Part shown: piece after piece, positions 15,303 to 22,541 of the stretch
Numbering within the stretch: position 1 is the first letter of the stretch
Layout: every line of letters begins with the position of its first letter
DNA from: Actinokineospora spheciospongiae
Lineage (GTDB): Bacteria; Actinomycetota; Actinomycetes; Mycobacteriales; Pseudonocardiaceae
Length of the DNA: 57,741 nucleotides
Assembly (NCBI RefSeq): GCF_000564855.1
Contig: NZ_AYXG01000240.1
Coordinates: forward strand, 1 to 57,741
Direction of reading: 5' to 3'
The notes under the pieces: generated by a model
The model's input: only the letters and a program-made list of their open reading frames with translations
Databases searched by the model: none
Told to the model about the DNA's origin: nothing
Translations under genes and position numbers: made by a program

Positions 15303-17403
15303 CCGCGATCGGACTCCCCACCACCGTCTTGGCCCCCAGCCGGAGGAAGGCCAGCGGGAACCCGTAGGGGTGCCCCACCTCGCACGCCGCCAGCACCACC
15401 CGCTCGGGCCCCCGCCGGAGCCCACCGAGGTGGTGGGGGTGCAGCGTCCCGTCCCCCAGATCGATCCCGGGCGCCCCGGCGCGGTGGTGCCCGTGTGCGG
15501 CGATGTGCACCCACCCCGCCCGCCCGATCGCCTCCCGAGCGGCGTCGACGGTGGGCTCGACGAGGAGGGTGCCGCCGTGGGCGCGGTGCAGCGCGGTCAC
15601 CTCGGGCACGGCGTGGTCCAACCCCGGGCCGGCGATCCACAGGCGCGGCCCGGTCGGCTCGGGAGCGGCCTCGGCACGGCGGTAGGCGGCCACCGAGGGG
15701 GCGACGGTGATGCCACCGGGCAGCAGCCCCCACGGCAACCCCGCCAGGGCGGGCGTGGGCACGACCACGGTGCGGCGGCCTGCGGGCAGCCCCAACAACC
15801 GGGCGAACTCGACGGCAGCCTGGCGGGCGGATGACAGCCCGGCACCGGGCACACCGCAGGCCGGCAGGCCGGTGGGGAACAGCCCGGCAGTAGGCGGGCC
15901 GGGGGAGGCCTGGTTTGGGGGGACCAGGCCAGCGGTGGGCAGTCCGGGGGAGGCATGGCCTGCGGGGACCAGCCCGGCGTCCAGCAGACCTGGGGCAGGC
16001 ATGTCGGCGGGGGCCTCCCCGCTCGCGGAGTGTTCGGCGAGGACGGCGTGCCGGTGGAAGGCACGGGCGGCCGCGGTGATGCGAGCGGTGTCACCGATCT
16101 CTCGAAGGTCCGTAGTGGACAGTGCGAGCAGGGTGCCGCCCCGGTCGATGAGGACCACCAGCGCGGGGTCGTCGAGCGGCGCGGGCTCGGCGTCGTCACC
16201 GGTGTGCAGGGCCAGCAGCCGTTCGTTGCGCTCGTGCAGGTCCCGTGCCGTGCTCACCCTGGTGAGGGCGGACCTGGCCCGTTCGACGCGGGCGGGCGCG
16301 TCCACCCGAACCGCCCGGCGGGCCAGTTCGCGGGCCCGGGCGCCGAGTTCGGGCAGCCGGTGGTCCCGGAACAACTCGGCGGCCCGGGTGGCCGTCCGAG
16401 CGGCCGTCTCCCGGTCCCCGCCGCCCAAGGCGTGCTCAGCCCGAGCCAACAACGCCTCCGCGAACGCGGGCGCCCGCCCCGCCGCGGCCAACAACACCTC
16501 CGCCCTGGCCAACGTGGCATCAGCGGTGCGCACCAACCCCAACGCCAACTCCGACCGGGCGCGGTCGACCAACACCTCCGGCCACCGCCCCTCATCAACC
16601 CCCGAGGCCGCGTAGTGCTCCACGGCCCGCGCGTGCTCCCCCGCCTCAGCGGCGAGGAACCCCCGGTTGTGCACGCAGGTGGCCGCCCGCTCCACCTCTC
16701 CGATCCCGGCGTAGACCTCCCCGGCCTCCGCCAACGCCCGATCCGCCTCAGCGAACCGCCCCAGGTGCCCCGCGGCCACCCCCAACCCCACCAACGCGTT
16801 CGCCCGCCACCGCGGCTTCCCCGCCAACCCGGCCACCGCCACCGCCAACACACCGACCGCTTCCGCGTACCGCCCCGCCGCGCACTGGATCAACCCCCCG
16901 AGGCAGTCCGCCCGCACCACCCCACCCGCCCCCAACCCGGGCCGAGCGACCGCGATCAACGCCTCCGCCTCCGCGTCATCCCCCAACCGGTGCGACACCC
17001 ACGCCAACACCAACCGCGACTCGGCCCGCTCCCGCTCATCCCCCGCCACCGCGATCGCCGCCCGAGCCGCCCGCCGCGCCACCAGCGGCTCCCCCTCCTC
17101 CTGCCGCCGCACCGCCTCCGCGTGCCACTCCGCCCACGTCCGCAACTCCCCATCCCGCGGCCCCGCCCGCTCAGGACCTCGCGCGGCTCTCGACCGCCGG
17201 TCGCCCGCCCTCCGCGCCGACGTAGTCGTCTGCGCGGTCGTGCCCCCAGCCTTCACCTGCTTTTGCGTTCTCTCTACGTCCTGTGCCTGGGGGTGTTCCG
17301 CCAAGTCCTGCCCATCGCCGAACTGACCCGTCGGAGCTCGGCCCCCTGCCGCCGACCGCGCTCCCCGCACCGCGGCCCGGTTCCTGGCCACGCCCCCGCT
17401 CAC
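15250..17403 (-). CDS. TPR-CHAT caspase-like protease
   Basis: A 717-aa protein. Residues 1-85 are polar and probably disordered. Residues about 88-340 are helical repeats of TPR type (for example AVRRQEEGEPLVARRAARAA and GRFAEADRALAEAGEVYAGI). The CHAT cysteine peptidase domain is in the C-terminal half, with the catalytic pair in VHIAAHGHH (His about 637) and VVLAACEVG (Cys about 674). An insert of three 15-residue repeats divides the CHAT region. The protein ends only about 43 residues after the catalytic Cys, which is short for CHAT. The GTG start overlaps the stop of the 134-aa gene (GTGA), so sigma factor, small protein and protease form a coupled operon. Confidence 0.85.
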   Translation of the reverse strand: MSGGVARNRAAVRGARSAAGGRAPTGQFGDGQDLAEHPQAQDVERTQKQVKAGGTTAQTTTSARRAGDRRSRAARGPERAGPRDGELRTWAEWHAEAVRRQEEGEPLVARRAARAAIAVAGDERERAESRLVLAWVSHRLGDDAEAEALIAVARPGLGAGGVVRADCLGGLIQCAAGRYAEAVGVLAVAVAGLAGKPRWRANALVGLGVAAGHLGRFAEADRALAEAGEVYAGIGEVERAATCVHNRGFLAAEAGEHARAVEHYAASGVDEGRWPEVLVDRARSELALGLVRTADATLARAEVLLAAAGRAPAFAEALLARAEHALGGGDRETAARTATRAAELFRDHRLPELGARARELARRAVRVDAPARVERARSALTRVSTARDLHERNERLLALHTGDDAEPAPLDDPALVVLIDRGGTLLALSTTDLREIGDTARITAAARAFHRHAVLAEHSASGEAPADMPAPGLLDAGLVPAGHASPGLPTAGLVPPNQASPGPPTAGLFPTGLPACGVPGAGLSSARQAAVEFARLLGLPAGRRTVVVPTPALAGLPWGLLPGGITVAPSVAAYRRAEAAPEPTGPRLWIAGPGLDHAVPEVTALHRAHGGTLLVEPTVDAAREAIGRAGWVHIAAHGHHRAGAPGIDLGDGTLHPHHLGGLRRGPERVVLAACEVGHPYGFPLAFLRLGAKTVVGSPIAVRDRGGRGPGVLGVVGA
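15844..15978 (-). repeat. Three 45-bp tandem repeats inside the CHAT gene
   Basis: Three consecutive 45-bp units encode AGLVPAGHASPGLPT, AGLVPPNQASPGPPT and AGLFPTGLPACGVPG. The third is the most diverged, and a partial fourth (AGLSS) follows. They lie between the start of the CHAT region and its first core strands and probably form a flexible linker. Confidence 0.8.
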
Positions 17404-17804
17404 CCCAGCCACGACGTCACCAGCGGCACCCCACCGGCCCGGTGCAGCACGAACCGAACCCGCCCCCGGACCACCGGCCCGCCGAAGCTCCCCCCGGCGT
17501 CCACCGCGTACCGGGCCCCACCCGCCGCCCCCTGCGACTCCACCCGGGTGACCCCCAGTTCCGGCGCCACCACCCCGGTCACCTCGCCCCCCACCCGGAT
17601 GGTGATGTCCGGCTCCCGGGCCCACACCCGCGCGGTCCCCCGCATCAGCGGCACCGCGACCTCCTCGAGTTCGACCCGCTCCCACCGCACCCCCAGCAGG
17701 CTCCCCGCCACCACCGCCGCCTCCCGCACCCCGGCGGGCACCGGGTCGAGTCCGCTGAGCACCTCGCGCAGCTCGGCGAGCAGCCCGGCCTCGTCGTCCC
17801 TCAC
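17400..17804 (-). CDS. 134-aa protein of unknown function between sigma factor and CHAT protease
   Basis: I do not recognise a family. The N-terminal third is helical (LLAELREVLSGLDPVPAGVREAAVVAG). The rest is rich in beta-strand-like sequence and ends with VRGRVRFVLHRAGGVPLVTSWLG. It has no signal peptide or membrane helix. Both ends overlap neighbouring genes by four bases (GTGA), so it is made in ratio with the sigma factor and the TPR-CHAT protein. By position it is the best candidate for a partner of the sigma factor, an anti-sigma factor or a substrate of the protease; this is inference only. Confidence 0.75.
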   Translation of the reverse strand: MRDDEAGLLAELREVLSGLDPVPAGVREAAVVAGSLLGVRWERVELEEVAVPLMRGTARVWAREPDITIRVGGEVTGVVAPELGVTRVESQGAAGGARYAVDAGGSFGGPVVRGRVRFVLHRAGGVPLVTSWLG

Positions 17805-18352
17805 GCCGCCTCCCCGGGCACCCCGAGCAGCACCAGCCGCCGCCGCAACGCCTCCAGGCAGCGGCCGCGCGTCTTGGACACCGCGCTGCCAGACAGGCCC
17901 AGTACCCCGGACAGCTCCACATAGGTCAGTTCGGGTGCGAAAGACTGCAACGCCAACAGGTTCCGGCACCGCTCGCGCAGTCCGGCGAACGCCCGCCACA
18001 GCAGGTCGTCGCGTTCGCCGCGCAGTGCCACCTCCTCCGGGCGCCAGGTCTCGTCCCCGTCGACCCACTCGGCCCAGCGGTCCGTCACGGTCTCCCGGCC
18101 GCGCTCGCCGAGGACCCGCAGCGACTCGCGCCGGGCGGTGGTCGCCAGCCACGCGCCGACCCGGTCGGGTTCGCGCAGCCGCCCGATGTTCTCCGCCAGG
18201 CGCACCCAGGTCAGTTGGCTCACGTCCGCCGCGTCGGCCCGTTGCAGCCGGTGGGCCCGCGCCACCGCCCACACCAGGTCCGAGTACCGCCGCACCAGTT
18301 CCCGCCAGGCGTCCTGGTCGCCGCCCGCCGCCAGCGCCACCAAGTCCCGCAC
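17801..18352 (-). CDS. ECF-type RNA polymerase sigma factor
   Basis: A 183-aa sigma-70 family protein of ECF size. The sigma-2 region runs over WRELVRRYSDLVWAVARAH, then DAADVSQLTWVRL and VGAWLATTARRE, which contact the -10 and the polymerase core. The sigma-4 region has LRERCRNLLALQSF and the HTH YVELSGVLGLSGSAVSKTRGR for the -35. I chose the GTG with GGAGGT nine to ten bases upstream. The stop overlaps the next gene start (GTGA). No ordinary membrane anti-sigma factor is nearby; the operon continues into a small unknown protein and a protease. Confidence 0.88.
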   Translation of the reverse strand: MRDLVALAAGGDQDAWRELVRRYSDLVWAVARAHRLQRADAADVSQLTWVRLAENIGRLREPDRVGAWLATTARRESLRVLGERGRETVTDRWAEWVDGDETWRPEEVALRGERDDLLWRAFAGLRERCRNLLALQSFAPELTYVELSGVLGLSGSAVSKTRGRCLEALRRRLVLLGVPGEAA

Positions 18353-18424
18353 CCCGCACGCACCTCCGTCCGCTCCACCCCTCGTCAGCCCGTCCGACGG
18401 CGGGGTGCGGCGGGCGGCTCCCGG

Positions 18425-18444
18425 GGTCACGCGAAGGTGTGACC
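18425..18444. promoter_or_regulatory. Inverted repeat upstream of the ECF sigma gene
   Basis: GGTCAC and GTGACC face each other with eight bases between, in the 91-bp gap before the sigma gene and touching the aminotransferase stop. On the coding strand it reads GGTCACACC, which resembles -35 elements of some ECF promoters, so it may be an autoregulatory promoter element or a small terminator. Tentative. Confidence 0.35.
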
Positions 18445-19610
18445 TAGCGCAGCCTCCCCAGCCGCTCGACGGCTTCGTCCAGCACCTCGTCGCGCTTGCA
18501 GAACGCGAACCGCACCAGGTGCTTCCACTGCTCCGGCGAGTCCGTGAACACCTGCAGCGGCACCGCCGCCACACCCGCCCGCTCCGGCAGCGCGTAGCAG
18601 AACTCGACCCCGTCGGAGTAGCCCAGCGGGCGGATGTCGGCGCACACGAAGTACGTCCCCTCCGCCTGCCGCACCCCGAACCCGGCCGCCGCGAGACCCG
18701 CCGAGAGCCGGTTCCGCTTGTCCGCCAACACATCCCGCGTCGACGCCACCCACGCCGACTCGTGGCCGAGCGCGTAGGCCACCGCCGGTTGGAACGGCGC
18801 CCCGCCGACGAAGGTCATGAACTGCTTGGCCGCGCGCACCGCCGACACCAGTCCGGCCGGGCCGCACACCCAGCCGATCTTCCAGCCGGTGCAGTTGAAG
18901 CTCTTGCCCGCGCTGGAGATGGTCAGCGTCCGCTCCCGCATCCCCGGCAGCGACGCCAGCGGGGTGTGCGCGCGGCCGTCGAACAGCAGGTCCTCGTACA
19001 CCTCGTCGGTGATGGCCAGCAGGTCGTGGTCGCGGCAGACGGCGGCGATGCCCGCCAGCTCGGCCGCGGTGAACACGGAGCCGGTGGGGTTGTGCGGGGT
19101 GTTGACCAGGACCGCCTTGGTCCGGGGGGTCACCGCCGCGCGCAGCGCCTCGACCGGCACCCCGAACCGCCCGGACTCCTCCTCCACCAGCGGCACTACC
19201 ACCCGGGTCGCCCCGGCGAGGGCCACCGAGGCCGCGTACGAGTCGTAGTAGGGCTCGAACAGGATCACCTCGTCGCCCGTCTGCACGAGGGAGAGCAGGG
19301 CCGCCGCGATGGCCTCGGTGGCGCCCACCGTGACCAGGATCTCCCCGTCCGGGTCGTACGCCGTCCCGTACCGGGCGCGGCTCTCGGCGATGGCCGCCCG
19401 CAGCTCCGGGCGGCCCGGTCCGGGCGGGTACTGGTTGACGCCGGAACCGATCGCTTCCTGGGCCGCGGCCAGCATCGCGGGCGGCCCGTCGGTGTCCGGG
19501 AAGCCCTGGCCGAGGTTGACCGCCCCGGTCCGGGCGGCCAGCGCGGTCATCTCCGCGAAGATCGTCGAGGTGAACGGTCGCAGTCGGGGTACCAGCGGGT
19601 GTGGGGGCAC
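18444..19610 (-). CDS. Class I/II PLP-dependent aminotransferase (DapC/kynurenine-aminotransferase-like)
   Basis: A 388-aa fold-type I aminotransferase. Family landmarks in order are NLGQGFPD, VTVGATEAI, VNTPHNPTGSVF (substrate-carboxylate and PLP Asn), DEVYEDLLF and the PLP lysine in ISSAGKSFNCTGWKIGW, with the substrate Arg in LVRFAFCK. The closest remembered relatives are annotated as N-succinyldiaminopimelate aminotransferase (mycobacterial DapC) or kynurenine aminotransferase; the amino acid used cannot be decided here. It starts at GTG with GAGG about ten bases upstream and diverges from the DUF445 gene. Confidence 0.85.
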   Translation of the reverse strand: MPPHPLVPRLRPFTSTIFAEMTALAARTGAVNLGQGFPDTDGPPAMLAAAQEAIGSGVNQYPPGPGRPELRAAIAESRARYGTAYDPDGEILVTVGATEAIAAALLSLVQTGDEVILFEPYYDSYAASVALAGATRVVVPLVEEESGRFGVPVEALRAAVTPRTKAVLVNTPHNPTGSVFTAAELAGIAAVCRDHDLLAITDEVYEDLLFDGRAHTPLASLPGMRERTLTISSAGKSFNCTGWKIGWVCGPAGLVSAVRAAKQFMTFVGGAPFQPAVAYALGHESAWVASTRDVLADKRNRLSAGLAAAGFGVRQAEGTYFVCADIRPLGYSDGVEFCYALPERAGVAAVPLQVFTDSPEQWKHLVRFAFCKRDEVLDEAVERLGRLR

Positions 19611-19639
19611 GACTGCGCATCCTCACGGAGAATGGCGGG

Positions 19640-20899
19640 GTGGAGCAACTGACACCGGTCCCGGGCGAGGCGGAGAAGCGCCGCGCGCTGCGCACGATGA
19701 AACTGGTCGCGCTGTCGTTCCTCGGCGCGGCCACCCTCATCTTCCTGGCAACGGTCCTGTGGCCGGACCCGCCCGCGTGGGTGGGCTACGTGCGGGCGGC
19801 GGCCGAGGCGGGCATGGTCGGCGCCCTGGCCGACTGGTTCGCCGTCACCGCGCTGTTCCGCAGGCCGATGGGGCTGCCCATCCCGCACACGGCGATCATC
19901 CCCACCAAGAAGGACGTCCTGGGCGACAGCCTCGGCGACTTCGTCGGCTCCAACTTCCTGTCCGAGTCGGTCGTCCGCGACCGCCTCCGCCGCGTGGGCG
20001 TCGCCGGTCGCCTGGGCGGTTGGCTGGCCCAGCCGGACAACGCCGAGCGCATCACCTCCGAACTCGCCACGGTCTTGCGCGGCGCCGTCACCGTCCTGCG
20101 CGACGAGGACGTCCAGGCCGTCATGGAGCAGGCGGTCGTCACCCGCGTGGTCAACGTCCCCTGGGGACCGCCGCTGGGCAAGCTCCTCCAGCGCGTCTTC
20201 GACGACGGCACCCACCACAGGCTGGTCGACCTGATCTGCGACCAGGCCTACGAGTGGGTCAGCCGCAACCACGACCAGGTCATGCGCGTCGTCTCCAACC
20301 GCGCCCCCTCCTGGTCGCCCAAGTTCGTCGACGCCCTGGTCGCCGACCGCGTGTACGAGGAGGTCCTGACGTTCGCCTGGAACGTCAAGACCGACGTCAA
20401 CCACCCCATGCGCGCCGCCGTCGACAAGTTCCTGCACGAGTTCGCGGGCAACCTCCAGACCGACCCCAAGATCATGGAGCGGGCCGAACTGGTCAAGCAC
20501 CAGGTCCTCGAACACCCCGCGGTGAAGGACATCATCGGCCGGGCCTGGACCACGGCCAAGCGCATGCTCCTCGACGCCGCGGAAGACCCCTCCAGCGAAC
20601 TGCGCACCAGGGTCCGCACCGCCCTCACCACCCTGGGCGACCGCCTGGCCAACGACACCGACCTCCGCACCAAGGCCGACGGCTGGGTCGAGGGCGCGGC
20701 GGCCTACGTGGTCCTCAACTACCGCGACGAGATCACCACCCTGATCACCGACACCGTCCACCGCTGGGACGCGGAGGAAACCTCCCAGAAGATCGAACTC
20801 CAGGTCGGCCGCGACCTCCAGTTCATCCGCATCAACGGCACCGTCGTCGGCGCCCTCGCGGGCCTGCTCATCTACACGGTCGCCCAGTTCATCTCCTGA
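19640..20899 (+). CDS. DUF445 membrane-associated protein
   Basis: A 419-aa protein with one transmembrane segment near the N-terminus (LVALSFLGAATLIFLATVLW), the conserved GMVGALADWFAVTALFRRPMGLPIPHTAIIP region of DUF445, a long helical middle and a C-terminal hydrophobic helix (GTVVGALAGLLIYTVAQFIS). The family is found in the inner membrane; function is unknown. The GTG start has GGAG about nine bases upstream; the frame extends 13 codons further but has no better site. Confidence 0.85.
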   Translation: MEQLTPVPGEAEKRRALRTMKLVALSFLGAATLIFLATVLWPDPPAWVGYVRAAAEAGMVGALADWFAVTALFRRPMGLPIPHTAIIPTKKDVLGDSLGDFVGSNFLSESVVRDRLRRVGVAGRLGGWLAQPDNAERITSELATVLRGAVTVLRDEDVQAVMEQAVVTRVVNVPWGPPLGKLLQRVFDDGTHHRLVDLICDQAYEWVSRNHDQVMRVVSNRAPSWSPKFVDALVADRVYEEVLTFAWNVKTDVNHPMRAAVDKFLHEFAGNLQTDPKIMERAELVKHQVLEHPAVKDIIGRAWTTAKRMLLDAAEDPSSELRTRVRTALTTLGDRLANDTDLRTKADGWVEGAAAYVVLNYRDEITTLITDTVHRWDAEETSQKIELQVGRDLQFIRINGTVVGALAGLLIYTVAQFIS

Positions 20900-20923
20900 G
20901 CCCCGCAAGCCCTCGGTGTTGCC

Positions 20924-20950
20924 TGTGGACAACCTGCCGGGTTGTCCACA
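20924..20950. terminator. Hairpin made of two facing DnaA-box sequences
   Basis: TGTGGACAAC and GTTGTCCACA form a perfect 10-bp stem with a seven-base loop, 24 bases after the DUF445 stop. Each arm contains TTGTCCACA, the actinobacterial DnaA-box consensus. It may serve as a terminator, a DnaA-titrating site, or both. Confidence 0.5.
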
Positions 20951-21057
20951 AGCATGATCGTCTCTTCCCGCGCCGCACCCGTGGCGGGATAGGATGGCCT
21001 TGGGCTCGGCCCCATGGGTGTGGCGAGGTAATCGGGTATGACGGTTCGAGGCGATGG

Positions 21058-21077
21058 CCCCTCGGCTGGCTGAGGGG
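21058..21077. terminator. Small hairpin downstream of the Fic gene
   Basis: CCCCTC and GAGGGG pair with an eight-base loop, six bases from the end of the leftward Fic gene. This is a plausible terminator for that operon. Confidence 0.45.
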
Positions 21078-21082
21078 TGCAG

Positions 21083-21712
21083 TTACTCAGGGAATGGGAA
21101 CACGGGAATAAATGCAGCCAGCGCGCTGGAGTCGCGGTTGACGTCATACTGGCGCAGCAAAGTGATGTAGTGAGCTTTGTCTATATTCCAATCATATCCA
21201 TGAAGTGTTTCGTCATCTTGTGTGGCAGCAAATACCAGGTCGGCGAGCAGGCGGGTTGTGCGACCATTTCCGTCGGTAAATGGATGAATTCTCACCAACT
21301 CGGCATGGACGGCGATGCCGAGTTCGCGCGGCGTCCAGTCCTGGGTGGTGTTCCAGCGGTACTGGATGCTGTCCAAGGCGTTGCGTAGGTCGACTGCGAT
21401 CTGCTCGGGAGCTACGCCGATGTTCAGTTCGCGTTTGCGGAAGCGTCCGGCCCACGTCCAGATGTCTCCGTACAACCGCTCGTGCAATTCGCGCACAAAC
21501 CCGTCATGCGGGAGATCTTGGAGCGCTAGTTCGTCGACGAGTACCTGGGTCAGCAGTTGCTCGGTGACCTCGTTTTGCAGTTCCTGCTCAAGGTCGAATA
21601 TCGCGGCCTTGTTGATGGGTGACCCGAGTGCTGTCCGTGCATCCGCGAGCAGTGCTTGCATCTCGTCGTCGGAAACGGGGGTCTCACCGTAGCCTGGCGT
21701 GAACGCGGTCAC
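21083..21712 (-). CDS. Fic-domain toxin (AMP transferase), class I with separate antitoxin
   Basis: A 209-aa protein with the complete Fic motif HPFTDGNGRTTR; the catalytic His is about residue 143. Fic enzymes transfer AMP from ATP to a Thr or Tyr of a target protein such as a topoisomerase. The part before the core (LHERLYGDIWTWAGRFRKRELNIGV) resembles that of the Fic-containing mobile mystery protein B group. It has no inhibitory motif of its own, which fits control by the small upstream protein. GTG overlaps that gene's stop (GTGA). GC content is visibly lower than in the flanks, a sign of transfer. Confidence 0.88.
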   Translation of the reverse strand: MTAFTPGYGETPVSDDEMQALLADARTALGSPINKAAIFDLEQELQNEVTEQLLTQVLVDELALQDLPHDGFVRELHERLYGDIWTWAGRFRKRELNIGVAPEQIAVDLRNALDSIQYRWNTTQDWTPRELGIAVHAELVRIHPFTDGNGRTTRLLADLVFAATQDDETLHGYDWNIDKAHYITLLRQYDVNRDSSALAAFIPVFPFPE

Positions 21713-21879
21713 GCCTGCTGGCGACGCTTGACGAGGAACTGTGTGATGCTTTCCGGGCGGACGTAATCAGCGGGGATCGCCCGCCGTTCGAGCCGCGCGG
21801 AGGCCGCGGTCGAGCGGGCGACGATCCGTTTGACTGTCGACTTGCTCACAACCCTGCGCTTCACGGCTCGCATCTCCAT
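21709..21879 (-). CDS. VbhA-like antitoxin of the Fic toxin
   Basis: A 56-aa basic, helical protein just upstream of the toxin gene and coupled to it by a GTGA overlap. Its middle reads STAASARLERRAIPADY, which contains S-x-x-x-E (Ser27, Glu31) of the class I Fic inhibitory motif [S/T]xxxE[G/N]; Arg takes the place of Gly/Asn at the last position. In VbhA the Glu pairs with the Fic ATP-binding Arg and blocks AMP transfer. The first ATG was taken; a second ATG lies two codons on. Confidence 0.7.
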   Translation of the reverse strand: MEMRAVKRRVVSKSTVKRIVARSTAASARLERRAIPADYVRPESITQFLVKRRQQA

Positions 21880-21893
21880 TCGCCAGAACGCTC

Positions 21894-21921
21894 GTATACC
21901 ACGATATTACAGCCGGTATGC
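21894..21921. promoter_or_regulatory. Inverted repeat in the Fic-antitoxin promoter
   Basis: GTATACC and GGTATGC face each other with 14 bases between, next to TAATAT and TATACG hexamers that could be -10 elements of the leftward toxin-antitoxin promoter. This position fits autoregulation by the antitoxin complex, but it is not proved. Confidence 0.4.
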
Positions 21922-21977
21922 AAGGGGGCTGCGATGGCGCCGGTCGCCCACGCGCAGCAACTAGGCCGGCAAACCGG

Positions 21978-22454
21978 TCACTCCGGGCGGGTGCGTTCCC
22001 GCCAGGCCCGCGCTTTCTCCCGGTTGCCGCACACCCGCATCGAGCACCAGGTCCGCGACCGGTTGCGGCTCCGGTCGAAGAACGCCCACCGGCAGTCGTC
22101 CGCCGGGCAGATCTTCACCCGCTCCCACTCCCCGAGCACCGCCAACCGCACCGCCGCCGCCAGGACCGCTTCGGTCACCTCCGCCCCCGCCAACCGGGGT
22201 ACCCCGCCCGCCACTTCAACCGGCACCGCGAAACCGGCCAGGGAAGCGGGTTCTCCGGCGGCAGCGGCCCGGAGCCCGTCGCGCACGGCCCGCACCCGCG
22301 CCGCATCGCCGTCCGACAGGCCGTGTGCGGTGAGCCATGACCGCCACCCGTGGGCGTCGTCGAGCAGGTCGGTGTGCTCCTCGAGGTCGATCGTGTTCAG
22401 GAAGTCCAGGAGCAGGTCCGCGTCGTGCTCCGGGGTCGCCTCGCCAGTGCGCAC
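21978..22454 (-). CDS. CGNR zinc-finger (ABATE domain) transcription factor
   Basis: A 158-aa protein. The N-terminal ABATE-like part begins with LLLDFLNTIDLEEHTDLLDD. The C-terminal zinc finger reads KICPADDCRWAFFDRSRNRS then TWCSMRVCGNREKAR, with two Cys pairs and the CGNR signature. Such proteins are DNA-binding regulators, often of stress or detoxification genes. It diverges from a VOC-family gene, with a long inverted repeat between them. The GTG start has only a weak ribosome site; an upstream in-frame ATG would add 17 residues without domain content. Confidence 0.82.
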   Translation of the reverse strand: MRTGEATPEHDADLLLDFLNTIDLEEHTDLLDDAHGWRSWLTAHGLSDGDAARVRAVRDGLRAAAAGEPASLAGFAVPVEVAGGVPRLAGAEVTEAVLAAAVRLAVLGEWERVKICPADDCRWAFFDRSRNRSRTWCSMRVCGNREKARAWRERTRPE

Positions 22455-22494
22455 GTCACCACTGTAGGCCGGTGACCGGTTGTCGAAAGATGCC

Positions 22495-22523
22495 GTAACC
22501 CGCATACTCGGTATACCGGTTAC
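22495..22523. promoter_or_regulatory. Operator-like inverted repeat between CGNR and VOC genes
   Basis: Arms GTAACCCGCATAC and GTATACCGGTTAC are complementary at 11 of 13 positions around a three-base centre. The site lies 18 bases before the VOC start codon and 40 bases upstream of the CGNR start. It is the likely binding site of the CGNR regulator, controlling both genes. Confidence 0.6.
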
Positions 22524-22541
22524 CAACTCCAGGAGGTCGCC

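Noticed and set aside
1786-18352. Reading the CRISPR array and the sigma/TPR-CHAT operon as one type III-E (Craspase-like) locus
   Set aside because: The array is type I-E-like, lies about 13 kb away with unrelated genes between, and no gRAMP/Cas7-11 gene is present; only the logic of the sigma/CHAT operon is comparable.
20924-20950. A replication origin based on the DnaA boxes
   Set aside because: There are only two boxes, no AT-rich unwinding element, and no dnaA, dnaN or parAB genes nearby.
21035-21075. A tRNA suggested by GGTTCGA
   Set aside because: The bases around it do not form a T-stem or an acceptor stem.
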